A stretch of DNA of 63,530 nt from an uncultured Lachnospiraceae bacterium. GTDB lineage: Bacteria > Bacillota > Clostridia > Lachnospirales > Lachnospiraceae. The stretch spans positions 1-63,530 of the forward strand of contig CAJURQ010000018.1 of NCBI GenBank assembly GCA_910588955.1, read 5' to 3'. Shown in pieces: positions 25,001-32,619 of the stretch. The translations under genes and the position numbers were made by a program. How positions within the stretch are numbered: the stretch's first letter is position 1; the number at the start of each line of letters is the position of its first letter. The notes under the pieces are model-generated. The model was given only the letters and a program-made list of their open reading frames with translations. It was not told the DNA's origin and made no database searches.

Positions 25001-25753
25001 TTAAATTTCCTTCTTTGCAAATAAAATCCGTCCCGCCGTATAGAAAACCACAATCCACACAAAGATCATAGCCACCGCGCACAGCTCAACCGGCGAATGT
25101 TCACGATAGTAAAAATGTATGACTCTTGTTGCCGGGTTCCAGTCCATACTCACCTGCGTGGCGGAGAGAAAACCGCCCCACGGCAGAAAAGAGTACATTT
25201 TGACGTACATTAAAATCAGTCCCAGCATGGAACCGGCAAGCCCCGCCACCAGCGGAATCATCTGGTTAAAAAACAGCATGGACAAAAGAAGCTGCAATAA
25301 ATATAAGGACAGGCAGCAGGCAAAGTTCAGCACAAAGGCAGTGGCATAATATTTCCATTCCGGGTGTCCCACATAGCCCCGGGCATACCCTAAAGCGATG
25401 ACAAAAATAAACTGGGCGGCGGAGATTGCCAGAATAAAGAGCGTGCCGCAGAGTACCTTAGCATGGTAAAGTGCACCCGGTCGGCGCAGCGTGTTTAACA
25501 GCTTGTAGGTATTGCCCTTGTGCTCCACGTCGGCAAGGCGCGAGGCGAGCACGGACATGATGGTAGGCATCATAATCACACTCACCAGCGGAAGATCATA
25601 GAGCATGGCAATCCAGCCATTCAGCCGCTCGTTTTCGTCGGGATGACTGCCGGACCAGAGCAGCCACGCAAACTGGACACAGATCAGGGCGCACATGGTC
25701 AGCGCAATCTTTTTCCGTTTTATTTTCTGAAATTCCATCTGCAGAGTAATCAT
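25001..25753 (-). CDS. lantibiotic-immunity ABC transporter permease (MutE-type)
   Basis: This 250-residue, six-helix permease begins LQMEFQKIKRKKIALTM, the pattern of the first permease of MutE/EpiE/CprB type. Its start overlaps the end of the ATPase gene by 4 bases (ATGA), so the stoichiometry is probably coupled. The two permeases are diverged paralogues, which suggests a heterodimeric channel. Confidence 0.83.
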   Translation of the reverse strand: MITLQMEFQKIKRKKIALTMCALICVQFAWLLWSGSHPDENERLNGWIAMLYDLPLVSVIMMPTIMSVLASRLADVEHKGNTYKLLNTLRRPGALYHAKVLCGTLFILAISAAQFIFVIALGYARGYVGHPEWKYYATAFVLNFACCLSLYLLQLLLSMLFFNQMIPLVAGLAGSMLGLILMYVKMYSFLPWGGFLSATQVSMDWNPATRVIHFYYREHSPVELCAVAMIFVWIVVFYTAGRILFAKKEI

Positions 25754-26670
25754 AAGCTGCTCTCCTTTCCTGTCAGGGATAAGAAAATATCCTCCAGACT
25801 CTTTTCACGTTTTTCGATACGGTAGAGCGATATGTTCTGCGCTACAAGCAGTCTGCAAAGGTTTGCCACATAGGCGTCGTCCATCATAGGCAGCAGGAGA
25901 TAGCCCTCCTCCTCCGTGGCTTCGATGCCATCCTGCCGGAGCAGGTCGAGGGCAATCGCCGTGTGGCTGACCCGAATCGCAATCTGCTCCTTTGCGTGAG
26001 TGTGCAGGGATTCCAGCGTGTTCTGGTAGACCAGCTCGCCCTTTCGGATGATGCCCACATGGTCAGCCATCTGGTCGATCTCGCTGAGCAGATGGGAGGA
26101 GACCAGAACCGTCATGCCGTAAGCGCCCGGCAGGGAGCAGATCAGCTCACGCATTTCCTGAATGCCCGCCGGGTCAAGCCCGTTCGTGGGTTCGTCCAGA
26201 ATTAAAAGCTTCGGAAAACCGAGCAGCGCGGCGGCAAGCCCGAGACGCTGTTTCATGCCGAGGGAATAGTGGTTGACCAGCTTTCCCCGCGCCTCGTTCA
26301 GGCGGACAATCTTCAACACCTCGTCGATATCCTTTTCGGAACAGCCCTTAAGCGTCTGAATAATGCGCAGATTTTCCTCTCCGGTCAAATGCCCGTAATA
26401 ACTGGGCGACTCGATGAGAGATCCGGTCTGCGAGAGGAGCTTCATGCGGTTTTTCTCATTGACCGGCGTGTCAAAGAGGGTAATGCTGCCTTCCGTTGGT
26501 CTGGCGAGCCCGAGAATCATTTTTAAGGTGGTTGATTTGCCCGCACCGTTCGGACCGAGAAAGCCGTAGATCGCGCCCGGCGGCACCTGCATGTTGACGG
26601 CGTTCACACAGCGGATTTTGCCGTACTGTTTTGTGAGATTATGAGTTTCTACCAGATTTTTTGTTGGCAT
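25750..26670 (-). CDS. lantibiotic-protection ABC transporter ATP-binding protein (MutF/BcrA/CprA-type)
   Basis: This 306-residue cytosolic ATPase has Walker A GPNGAGKST (about 39-47), a Q-loop near SQTG, the signature in HYSLGMKQRLGLA (about 133-145), Walker B LLILDEPTNGLDP (about 154-166), and the H-loop in VLVSSHLL. The C-terminal ~80 residues are the extra domain usual in bacitracin/lantibiotic protection ATPases. It is the first gene of the operon and diverges from the response regulator gene. In Clostridioides difficile a comparable set (cprABC with cprRK) gives resistance to nisin-like peptides. That the same function holds here is inferred from gene content. Confidence 0.88.
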   Translation of the reverse strand: MPTKNLVETHNLTKQYGKIRCVNAVNMQVPPGAIYGFLGPNGAGKSTTLKMILGLARPTEGSITLFDTPVNEKNRMKLLSQTGSLIESPSYYGHLTGEENLRIIQTLKGCSEKDIDEVLKIVRLNEARGKLVNHYSLGMKQRLGLAAALLGFPKLLILDEPTNGLDPAGIQEMRELICSLPGAYGMTVLVSSHLLSEIDQMADHVGIIRKGELVYQNTLESLHTHAKEQIAIRVSHTAIALDLLRQDGIEATEEEGYLLLPMMDDAYVANLCRLLVAQNISLYRIEKREKSLEDIFLSLTGKESSL

Positions 26671-26759
26671 AGCGTTTCGTCCTTTCCTGTATAGATTTGT
26701 TATAGACAGGATAAGGGAGCGGGATTACAGGGGAATGAAGGGAAGATTACATTTACCTT

Positions 26760-26779
26760 AAGAATCCCACAGGAATCTT
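26760..26779. promoter_or_regulatory. imperfect dyad upstream of response regulator gene
   Basis: AAGAATCC (26760-26767) and GGAATCTT (26772-26779) form an almost perfect dyad (7 of 8 pairs) around a 4-base spacer. It lies in the 212-base gap between the ABC operon and the response regulator gene, where an autoregulatory binding site would be expected. There is no direct evidence of binding. Confidence 0.3.
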
Positions 26780-26882
26780 TTCAGAAAAAGCGGAAAGCAA
26801 TATACTGATATAGGGAAAGAAATTTTGTTGAACAGCATGGTACATGTTGAAACTATATCTTCAAAGATGAGAGGAATTTTCT

Positions 26883-27599
26883 ATGAATTTATATGACTGC
26901 AAAATCCTACTGGTAGACGACGAGAAAGCTCTGCGCGACATGGTGAGCGGGTTCCTTCGCCGTGCCGGATTTCATAAAGTGACTGTGGCGGCAAATTGTC
27001 TCGAAGCAGAGGAACTGTTTGCACTGAAAGAGCCGCATCTCGTGCTTTTGGACGTCATGCTGCCCGACGGAGACGGCTTTTCTCTATTAAAAAAACTGCG
27101 GCAAATGTCGGAAGTTCCCGTGATTTTTCTCTCAGCACGGGATGAGGACGCAAGCCGCCTTCGCGGGCTGGGACTTGGTGCGGACGATTATATAACAAAG
27201 CCTTTTTTGCCGGAGGAACTGATTCTGCGGGTGACGGCGGTGCTGAAACGGGTGTACCGGGTAAAGAGTATGCAGGAGACAGAGATACTCACGCTTGGAA
27301 GATGCACGGTTGATCTGGGGAGCGGGGTCGTGCGCTGGACCGGGGACAAGGAAAATAGCGCGGCGGAGGAAATAGCTTTGACGGCGAAAGAGTATGCCAT
27401 CCTGCAAAAGCTGGCGCAGGAGCGGGGAAGGATTGTGACCATCGACGCCTTGTGCGACGCCGTCTGGCAGGAGGAAAACTTCGGATATGAAAATACGTTA
27501 GTTGTGCATATCCGCAGACTGCGGGAAAAAATTGAGGAAGATCCCTCCCACCCGAAATATCTGTTGACGGTGAGAGGACTGGGGTACAGACTGGTATGA
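26883..27599 (+). CDS. OmpR-family response regulator
   Basis: This 238-residue DNA-binding regulator has an N-terminal receiver domain (about 1-120), with the acidic pocket in LLVDDEKA, the phospho-acceptor Asp in LVLLDVMLPDGDGF (about residue 57), a Thr/Ser switch in VIFLSARD and Lys in YITKPF. The C-terminal winged helix (about 140-238) contains VVHIRRLREKIEEDP and the closing TVRGLGYRL typical of OmpR/PhoB proteins. AGAGGAA precedes the ATG. It overlaps the sensor kinase gene by 4 bases and diverges from the peptide-resistance ABC operon, its likely target. Confidence 0.92.
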   Translation: MNLYDCKILLVDDEKALRDMVSGFLRRAGFHKVTVAANCLEAEELFALKEPHLVLLDVMLPDGDGFSLLKKLRQMSEVPVIFLSARDEDASRLRGLGLGADDYITKPFLPEELILRVTAVLKRVYRVKSMQETEILTLGRCTVDLGSGVVRWTGDKENSAAEEIALTAKEYAILQKLAQERGRIVTIDALCDAVWQEENFGYENTLVVHIRRLREKIEEDPSHPKYLLTVRGLGYRLV

Positions 27600-28858
27600 G
27601 AAATGATAAAGCAGAGCGGATGAATTATAATTACAGAAGAGCGGCGCGTTTTTTATCCTATTGGGTGGTGGCGGTTTTGGGAATCGCTGGTTTGACGTTA
27701 GTACTCAATATGGTGTTTCTGTTTGCGTCGTCGGTCGTTTATGTGAATACGGATACACAATATATTTACGGGGGAAGCGTCATGGAGGCGCTGACGCTTA
27801 CACAGAACGGTTACGTGCTTGACAGGGAGATGGAGGAGGAGCTTGCCAGGAAAGACCAGTGGGCGATGCTTCTTGATGAAAATGGGCGGGTGATTTGGAG
27901 CGCTCGGAAACCGGAAGAACTGGAGGACGAGTACAGCAGGTCGGACATTGCCCGCATGAGCAAATGGTATCTGAAAGGATATCCTGTCCAGATGCGTGTC
28001 TGGGACGACCGCATTATGATTGTGGGTATGCAGAAAGAAACCATGTGGAAGTACCCGATAGAATTTACGATTCCGTGGATGACTTTTGTCGAACGGACGA
28101 TTCTTGCGTTTTTATTCATAAATCTTGCGTGGATTGTGGTTTTTGCCTTTGTTTTTGCAAAGCGGTTTACGAGAAAAAGGGAACAGGCGCGCATTGAGTG
28201 GATTGCAGGAATTTCCCACGATATCCGCACGCCTCTGTCGGTGGTGATGGGATATGCCGACACGCTGGAGCACAGCGAGGGACTGTCAGTGGAGGCAAGG
28301 CAGCAGGCGGCTGTAATCAGGCATCAGAGTATGGTCATGAAAGAGTTGATTGCCGATTTGAATCTGACTTCGCAGCTCGAGTATTCCATGCAGGCATTGC
28401 GGAAGGAAAAAGTACGTCCCGCAGAGATAATCCGAGGTGTTGCCGTATCTTTTCTTAACGATTCCCTGCCGGGAGAACTGGAAATTGACATGCGGATTGA
28501 GCCGGATGCGGAGCAGCTTTGCATAAATGCGGACAGACAGCTTTTTGTGCGGATATTCCGAAACTTAATTAATAACAGCATAAAGCACAGCGGCAAAAGC
28601 GGCTCAGTAGAAATCCGGATTTCTATGTGGCAGGAAAAGAAAAAATGCCAGATACATCTGGAGGATAACGGTGTGGGCTACTCAGAAGAAGTTCTGTGCC
28701 GCCTGCGCAGCAGGAAAAAGGAGCAGGCAGGAGAAAATATTCGCGGACTGCAGATTGTGAAAAAGATTATTCTGGCGCACGGCGGGAAGATTCGGTTTGG
28801 AAATGGAGAGGAAGGCGGGGGATATTGTACGATGACGCTCCGCTGTGGGAGGAAGTGA
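27596..28858 (+). CDS. membrane sensor histidine kinase
   Basis: This 420-residue kinase has one transmembrane helix near residues 20-42, an extracytoplasmic domain of about 110 residues, a second helix near 160-185, a dimerisation/phospho-acceptor domain with the H-box GISHDIRTPLSVVMGYADT, and a catalytic domain with N-box LINNSIKHSG, G1 box EDNGVGYS and a late G2-like ENIRGLQIVKKI. The HAMP segment is minimal. The extracytoplasmic domain is larger than that of BceS-type intramembrane kinases, so it may sense peptides itself, as CprK/SpaK/NisK are thought to do. It is coupled to the regulator gene by an ATGA overlap. Confidence 0.9.
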   Translation: MRNDKAERMNYNYRRAARFLSYWVVAVLGIAGLTLVLNMVFLFASSVVYVNTDTQYIYGGSVMEALTLTQNGYVLDREMEEELARKDQWAMLLDENGRVIWSARKPEELEDEYSRSDIARMSKWYLKGYPVQMRVWDDRIMIVGMQKETMWKYPIEFTIPWMTFVERTILAFLFINLAWIVVFAFVFAKRFTRKREQARIEWIAGISHDIRTPLSVVMGYADTLEHSEGLSVEARQQAAVIRHQSMVMKELIADLNLTSQLEYSMQALRKEKVRPAEIIRGVAVSFLNDSLPGELEIDMRIEPDAEQLCINADRQLFVRIFRNLINNSIKHSGKSGSVEIRISMWQEKKKCQIHLEDNGVGYSEEVLCRLRSRKKEQAGENIRGLQIVKKIILAHGGKIRFGNGEEGGGYCTMTLRCGRK

Positions 28859-28876
28859 GACGGATGAGCAAAAAAA

Positions 28877-28900
28877 TCGCAGAATTGGGTATTCTGCGAA
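28877..28900. repeat. 24-nt palindromic repeat, copy 1
   Basis: CGCAGAAT and ATTCTGCG pair around a 5-base TGGGT loop. The whole 24-nt unit occurs again as an exact reverse complement at 31134-31157, including the loop, which base pairing within a hairpin does not require. The two copies enclose the integrase and Uma2 genes. Confidence 0.85.
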
Positions 28901-28915
28901 ATTTCTGTAATTCTT

Positions 28916-28933
28916 CCTGTAAAAACAGGTTTT
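28916..28933 (+). terminator. short hairpin with T tail
   Basis: CCTGT (28916-28920) and ACAGG (28925-28929) form a 5-bp stem with an AAAA loop, followed by TTTT. It is 58 bases after the sensor kinase gene and could end that operon. The stem is short. Confidence 0.4.
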
Positions 28934-28936
28934 ATA

Positions 28937-30073
28937 CTAAATTTGACCACAAAACTGACCATAATCGGCGGAAAGCGCATTAATGTATCTGCGTTTGGTA
29001 TCCATGCTTGGATGGACATATCTGTTCAAGGTAATCTGCACGTTGGAATGCCCCAGAATTTCACTCAGGCTTTTAACATCCATGCCGCTGTCAATACAGT
29101 TTGTAGCAAAAGTGTGCCGCAAAATGTGAAAGTTATAACTTGGCGCGTTGATTCCTTTCAGATACTTCTTAAAATGATTCTGATAAGTCCGCGGTTCCAT
29201 AGGTTTATTTTTTTGCAGGACATACTCCTGCCCTTCCTGCCAAAATTCGGTTAGAAGTCCCAGCAATGTATCTGGAATGGGGATTTCCCGTTTTGAAAAG
29301 GCGCTTTTGGGCGGTGTTTCCATAAGAGCGGTTTTTGCCGGTCCTTCCTTGCTTTCGATCCGCTGTACGGTTCTGTTGACACGAAGCAGCCCTCGTTCCT
29401 GATCGATATCATCCCATTTCAGCGAACAGATTTCTCCCAATCGAAGACCTGTAAAGAGGCAGAGGTATATTCCGGCTTTTGAAATATTCATATCATTGTG
29501 GAGGAACTGAATCAGCCTCGCCTGTTCCGTGCGATTCATAATCTCAACGGTGGTGGTTCTCTTCTGCAAAGTGCATGCCGTAATTGCAGGCATGGGATAA
29601 CCGTACTGCTTTTCAACATAGCGTAAAGTCTGTTTGATAGCGGCGAGAACGCTTTGTCTGGTCGAATCCGATACTTCCAACGTTGCAAGCTGCGCCTGAA
29701 TGCGGCTGTTGGACATCCGGGAAAGTTTGTCGGAGGAAAAGAGCGGCTGGATATGGCATAGATAGAGTTTTTTATATTTAATATAGGTAGAGTATTTTCT
29801 GTTCTGTGAAACCTCTTCCAGCCACTCCTCCACGAGCATGCAAAAATCGGTATCGCAGACCTGGAATCCACTGCTAATTTGGAAAGTCTGTAACCCAGGT
29901 GAATCGGTTCTACTCAATATGTACATTCTGGCTGCAAGTTTCTCTTTTACTTCATTGTAAGTTTTTCCGTATATGGACAAATAGCGCTTCCCGCCATCTG
30001 CGGATACTACCGCATACCGCCCCTCCCATCTCCCGTCTGCACGTTTCCTTATGTTGTCACCTCGTCTTGGCAT
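28937..30073 (-). CDS. tyrosine-type site-specific integrase
   Basis: This 378-residue recombinase is of the phage/Tn916 integrase type. It has an N-terminal arm-binding domain (about 1-60, RKRADGRWEGRYAV), a core-binding SAM-like domain (about 75-165) and a catalytic domain (about 185-370). Catalytic residues are visible: Arg in FTGLRLGEICSLKW, His-x-x-Arg in HILRHTFATN, the conserved LGHSNVQITLNRY with the second His, and the nucleophile Tyr in RYVH. AAAGGAGAC precedes its start. The gene is complete. It probably moved the segment now ending near 28.9 kb. No excisionase gene is present, so the element looks reduced. Confidence 0.92.
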   Translation of the reverse strand: MPRRGDNIRKRADGRWEGRYAVVSADGGKRYLSIYGKTYNEVKEKLAARMYILSRTDSPGLQTFQISSGFQVCDTDFCMLVEEWLEEVSQNRKYSTYIKYKKLYLCHIQPLFSSDKLSRMSNSRIQAQLATLEVSDSTRQSVLAAIKQTLRYVEKQYGYPMPAITACTLQKRTTTVEIMNRTEQARLIQFLHNDMNISKAGIYLCLFTGLRLGEICSLKWDDIDQERGLLRVNRTVQRIESKEGPAKTALMETPPKSAFSKREIPIPDTLLGLLTEFWQEGQEYVLQKNKPMEPRTYQNHFKKYLKGINAPSYNFHILRHTFATNCIDSGMDVKSLSEILGHSNVQITLNRYVHPSMDTKRRYINALSADYGQFCGQI

Positions 30074-30188
30074 ATCAATGTCTCCTTTCTGACCACTTTT
30101 TTGACCACAAATATACCACTAATAACAGTCTGCGTGACAAATTATGGCAAAATTTTACAAGGTGTTTATCTAAAACGTTTTTTCGTTC

Positions 30189-30217
30189 TTGACATAGGAT
30201 AGGTTGTTCCCTATAAT
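30189..30217 (+). promoter_or_regulatory. consensus sigma-A promoter
   Basis: TTGACA (30189-30194) and TATAAT (30212-30217) match both boxes perfectly and are spaced by exactly 17 bases. This is the strongest promoter seen in the window. Transcription would start near 30224 and read into the Uma2 gene through a leader of about 188 nt. Confidence 0.85.
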
Positions 30218-30333
30218 GAATACAAAGCATATTATTTTCTCGACAACAAATGTTCGACGTAATATTATTTTACGTTAGAGTCAAATAAACCGGTTTTCAC
30301 TAACGGTTTCTAATCTGTGTTTCAGAATTTCTA

Positions 30334-30366
30334 TGCTTTTAAATCAACCAAAACAATTTAAAAGCA
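30334..30366 (+). promoter_or_regulatory. 11-bp hairpin in the Uma2 leader
   Basis: TGCTTTTAAAT (30334-30344) pairs perfectly with ATTTAAAAGCA (30356-30366) around an 11-base A-rich loop. With the two 6-bp hairpins at 30257-30275 and 30287-30309 it gives the leader three successive stems. No T run follows, so it is more likely an operator or RNA-structure element than a terminator. Confidence 0.5.
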
Positions 30367-30411
30367 GGGGATTCTAAAGCGATTTCTCCTGCAGAACAGG
30401 AGGATGTACTT

Positions 30412-30996
30412 ATGGAATATGCACGAATCAGCGAAGAGGAACTATTTATGGAAAAAAGAGGCAAACAGGGCTATACAATTGCAGATATTGAAGCATTGCC
30501 GGACGGGGAACGGGCAGAGTTGATTGACGGTGAAATGTTTATGATGGCAACACCTGCGACAGTACACCAGAGGATTCTTGTAAAACTCATTTTTGAAATT
30601 GAGACTTATATTCGGAAAAATAGAGGCAACTGCGAACTTCTACCCGCGCCTTTTGGCGTCTATATTAAAAAGGACGAGCGTAATTATGTAGAACCCGATA
30701 TTTCAGTGATCTGCCATGAGGACAAACTGGATGAAAAAGGATGCCACGGGGCACCAGACTGGGTGATTGAGATTGTTTCACCTTCCAGCAGGAAGATGGA
30801 TTATGTGAGGAAGACTAAACTTTATCGAGAAACGGGTGTAAGGGAATATTGGATTGTTGATCCGAATAAAGAAATGGTCACGATATACACTGCCGATCAG
30901 TGGGATGTGCCAGTATATCACTCTTTCGCTGAGCAGATTCAGTCAGGAATTTATGAAGACCTGTATCTCGAATTTACAGAATTCATGAAAAAATGA
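30412..30996 (+). CDS. Uma2 family endonuclease-like protein (DUF820)
   Basis: This 194-residue soluble protein belongs to the Uma2/DUF820 family, which has a PD-(D/E)xK nuclease fold. The conserved core is YVEPDISVI (Asp) followed by DWVIEIVSPSS (Glu-x-Val), with the family motif KLYRETGVREYWIVDP after it. AGGAGG lies upstream of the ATG. Uma2 proteins are common in cyanobacteria and scattered in Firmicutes, often near mobile DNA, and their biological role is unsettled. It has its own strong promoter and a terminator-like hairpin right after it, so it is an independent unit. Confidence 0.88.
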   Translation: MEYARISEEELFMEKRGKQGYTIADIEALPDGERAELIDGEMFMMATPATVHQRILVKLIFEIETYIRKNRGNCELLPAPFGVYIKKDERNYVEPDISVICHEDKLDEKGCHGAPDWVIEIVSPSSRKMDYVRKTKLYRETGVREYWIVDPNKEMVTIYTADQWDVPVYHSFAEQIQSGIYEDLYLEFTEFMKK

Positions 30997-31003
30997 AAGG
31001 CAG

Positions 31004-31047
31004 TTGTCAAAAATTGACGTTTTTGTTTTTTGGGTCAAAATTGACAA
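31004..31047 (+). terminator. terminator with tandem GTCAA/TTGAC palindromes
   Basis: GTCAA-AAA-TTGAC (31006-31018) is followed by a T-rich tail (GTTTTTGTTTTTT). This forms a plausible terminator 9 bases after the Uma2 stop. A second palindrome GTCAA-AA-TTGAC follows at 31034-31045. The outer arms TTGTCAA (31004-31010) and TTGACAA (31041-31047) can pair instead, giving an alternative fold. Confidence 0.6.
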
Positions 31048-31133
31048 ACAACCTCATGTAAAGTATAATTTATGACGATACATACCTTGCAAGCATTATA
31101 GCCATATTGCAGGAAGTTACAAATATTCCAAAA

Positions 31134-31157
31134 TTCGCAGAATACCCAATTCTGCGA
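31134..31157. repeat. 24-nt palindromic repeat, copy 2 (inverted)
   Basis: This is the exact reverse complement of 28877-28900. It lies 38 bases upstream of the TnpB-like gene. A plus-strand frame without a start codon runs through it (about 31062-31264) and looks partly protein-like, which may mean an older gene end lies here. Confidence 0.85.
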
Positions 31158-31195
31158 AATGCTATCCGACAAGCCGGGGAGTACAATAAAGCGAA

Positions 31196-32500
31196 ATGTC
31201 GTCGAACACCATATGCAAGACTGTCCGCCAATATAATAGAGAACCCATCTCCGAGGCGGATATGAAAAAGCTGCAGGAGATAGCGGGGGATTACAGGACA
31301 GTCAAGAATTACGTGTACCAGCGTTACGGCGGTATTAAGAGCCTGCCGAAGATTTATCCCGGCTATACTGTACAGAACGAGATGACGGCAAGTGGTCTGC
31401 GGACGAGTCTTGGTATGCCGTCTGTATATTTTTATCTGGCTGTCTTTGACGCGCTGGGAGATATTAAGAACCAGTGGACGCAGACAAAGGGCAGAATAGA
31501 AAAATGCATTCGGGAAAATGAGAACCTGACGCCGGAGGACAGGCATTACCTGCGGTTTGTTATGAAACAGAGTCGCTGTTTTGAGAGTATTCTTCTGGAA
31601 CGGAAAATGGAGCTGTCGGATGAGTGGCAAAAATCTTTTGAAGAAGTCAGGGAGGGTGTGGATGAAAACCGCCTAAACCAATATTTGTGCAGGCAGGTGC
31701 GCAGGCACTTGAAGAGGATGCATACGGATACCGTTGACGGTTTTTCCGTATCGCACAAGGCGTATCGCTATGAAGACCACGGCATTTATCTAGCCATAAA
31801 GGAAAAGAGAAAGCGGATTTTTATACCGCTTACCGACAATAACAGTTATACGAAACAGCTTTACGTCCGCATTTTTCCTGAGGAGGGAAATGTAGTCATC
31901 CATGTGCCTGTGGAAAGAAAGGTCAGGCGGCATGAGGATTATCAGAGGGAAATCGGGCTGGCAGTGGGAATTCGCACCATGTTTGTGACGGACGAGGGCA
32001 GTATTTACGGGGAAAAGTACAGCAATTACCAGTATGCGCTTTCGGAATATGTCAGAGAAGGCAATATCCGATACCGCAGGAATAAGGAAACGAATTCCGG
32101 CAGGAAAAAGTATTTGGCGGGCAGGCAGAGACTGGAAGAGGCGCTGCATACATACATTAATGCGGAGATTAACCGGATGCTGCGGACCGAAAAACCGGCT
32201 GTAATATACCTGCCGAAACTGCCGCAGAGTTCTAAGGCGGGGGTAAATAAGAAAATAAACAGCTCCGTCAGCATGTGGCAGAAGGGGTATGTGAGAAACC
32301 GGCTGATCCAGAAATGCAGGGAACAGTCCATTGAATTGATAGAAGTATTTGGAAAAGACATCAGTAACGAGTGCAGCCGCTGCGGTGCAATCGGGCAGAA
32401 GAATGATGATGTTTTTACCTGTAAAGCCTGCGGCGCGGCGCTTTTCGAGAGAGAAAATGCCGCCAGAAATGCCTTAAAGCGCGGGCAGATACGTTCATAA
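31196..32500 (+). CDS. tnpB: TnpB-family protein with degenerate RuvC site (putative nuclease-dead)
   Basis: This 434-residue protein has the TnpB/IS605 OrfB plan: an N-terminal helical/OrfB_HTH-like region (about 20-185), a wedge-like beta region (about 190-250), then a RuvC-like domain with an inserted zinc ribbon (CSRCG and CKACG, about residues 387-412) and a closing NAARNALKRG. In active TnpB the catalytic residues are Asp in GIDLG, Glu in the IxxEDL segment and Asp in DxNAA. Here they read GLAVG (Ala256), VIYLPKL (about 336-342, no Glu) and RENAARN (about 419-425, no Asp in place). All three appear lost, while the fold and zinc ribbon remain, so it may bind RNA and DNA without cutting. 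No TnpA is present. A structured RNA segment follows directly. The upstream ribosome binding site is weak (GGGGA, about 15 bases away), and Met at 31262 is an alternative start. Confidence 0.82.
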   Translation: MSSNTICKTVRQYNREPISEADMKKLQEIAGDYRTVKNYVYQRYGGIKSLPKIYPGYTVQNEMTASGLRTSLGMPSVYFYLAVFDALGDIKNQWTQTKGRIEKCIRENENLTPEDRHYLRFVMKQSRCFESILLERKMELSDEWQKSFEEVREGVDENRLNQYLCRQVRRHLKRMHTDTVDGFSVSHKAYRYEDHGIYLAIKEKRKRIFIPLTDNNSYTKQLYVRIFPEEGNVVIHVPVERKVRRHEDYQREIGLAVGIRTMFVTDEGSIYGEKYSNYQYALSEYVREGNIRYRRNKETNSGRKKYLAGRQRLEEALHTYINAEINRMLRTEKPAVIYLPKLPQSSKAGVNKKINSSVSMWQKGYVRNRLIQKCREQSIELIEVFGKDISNECSRCGAIGQKNDDVFTCKACGAALFERENAARNALKRGQIRS

Positions 32501-32619
32501 TGAAAGATTTCACAGATGAATGTTCCTATGGGAAATATTTTACCAAAACCGATTTTTCGGAAGTAGGACTGCGGAAAATTTCTTTTGATAAAAACAGGCG
32601 TAACGCCGGACGGCATTAG
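32500..32619 (+). other. 39-codon ORF overlapping tnpB stop
   Basis: ATG 32500-32502 shares one base with the tnpB stop (TAATG), so translation could continue by reinitiation. The 39-residue product is basic at its end and not recognised. Its last third overlaps the predicted RNA structure, so it may be only a shadow of the RNA gene. Confidence 0.25.

Larger units (their letters stand above)
28864..28983 (+). other. 39-codon ORF carrying palindrome copy 1
   Basis: A short frame starts 5 bases after the kinase stop codon and runs over the palindrome at 28877-28900 and the hairpin at 28916-28933. It could be the 5' stub of a third operon gene cut by insertion of the integrase-bearing segment, or chance. 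It ends inside the complement of the integrase 3' end. No family is recognised. Confidence 0.25.
30074..30411. other. 338-base intergenic region with promoter and hairpin-rich leader
   Basis: Between the divergent integrase and Uma2 genes there is no reading frame of note. The region holds a near-consensus promoter (30189-30217) pointing at the Uma2 gene, three inverted repeats at 30257-30275, 30287-30309 and 30334-30366, and a strong ribosome binding site just before 30412. The leader would be close to 190 nt long. Confidence 0.7.
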
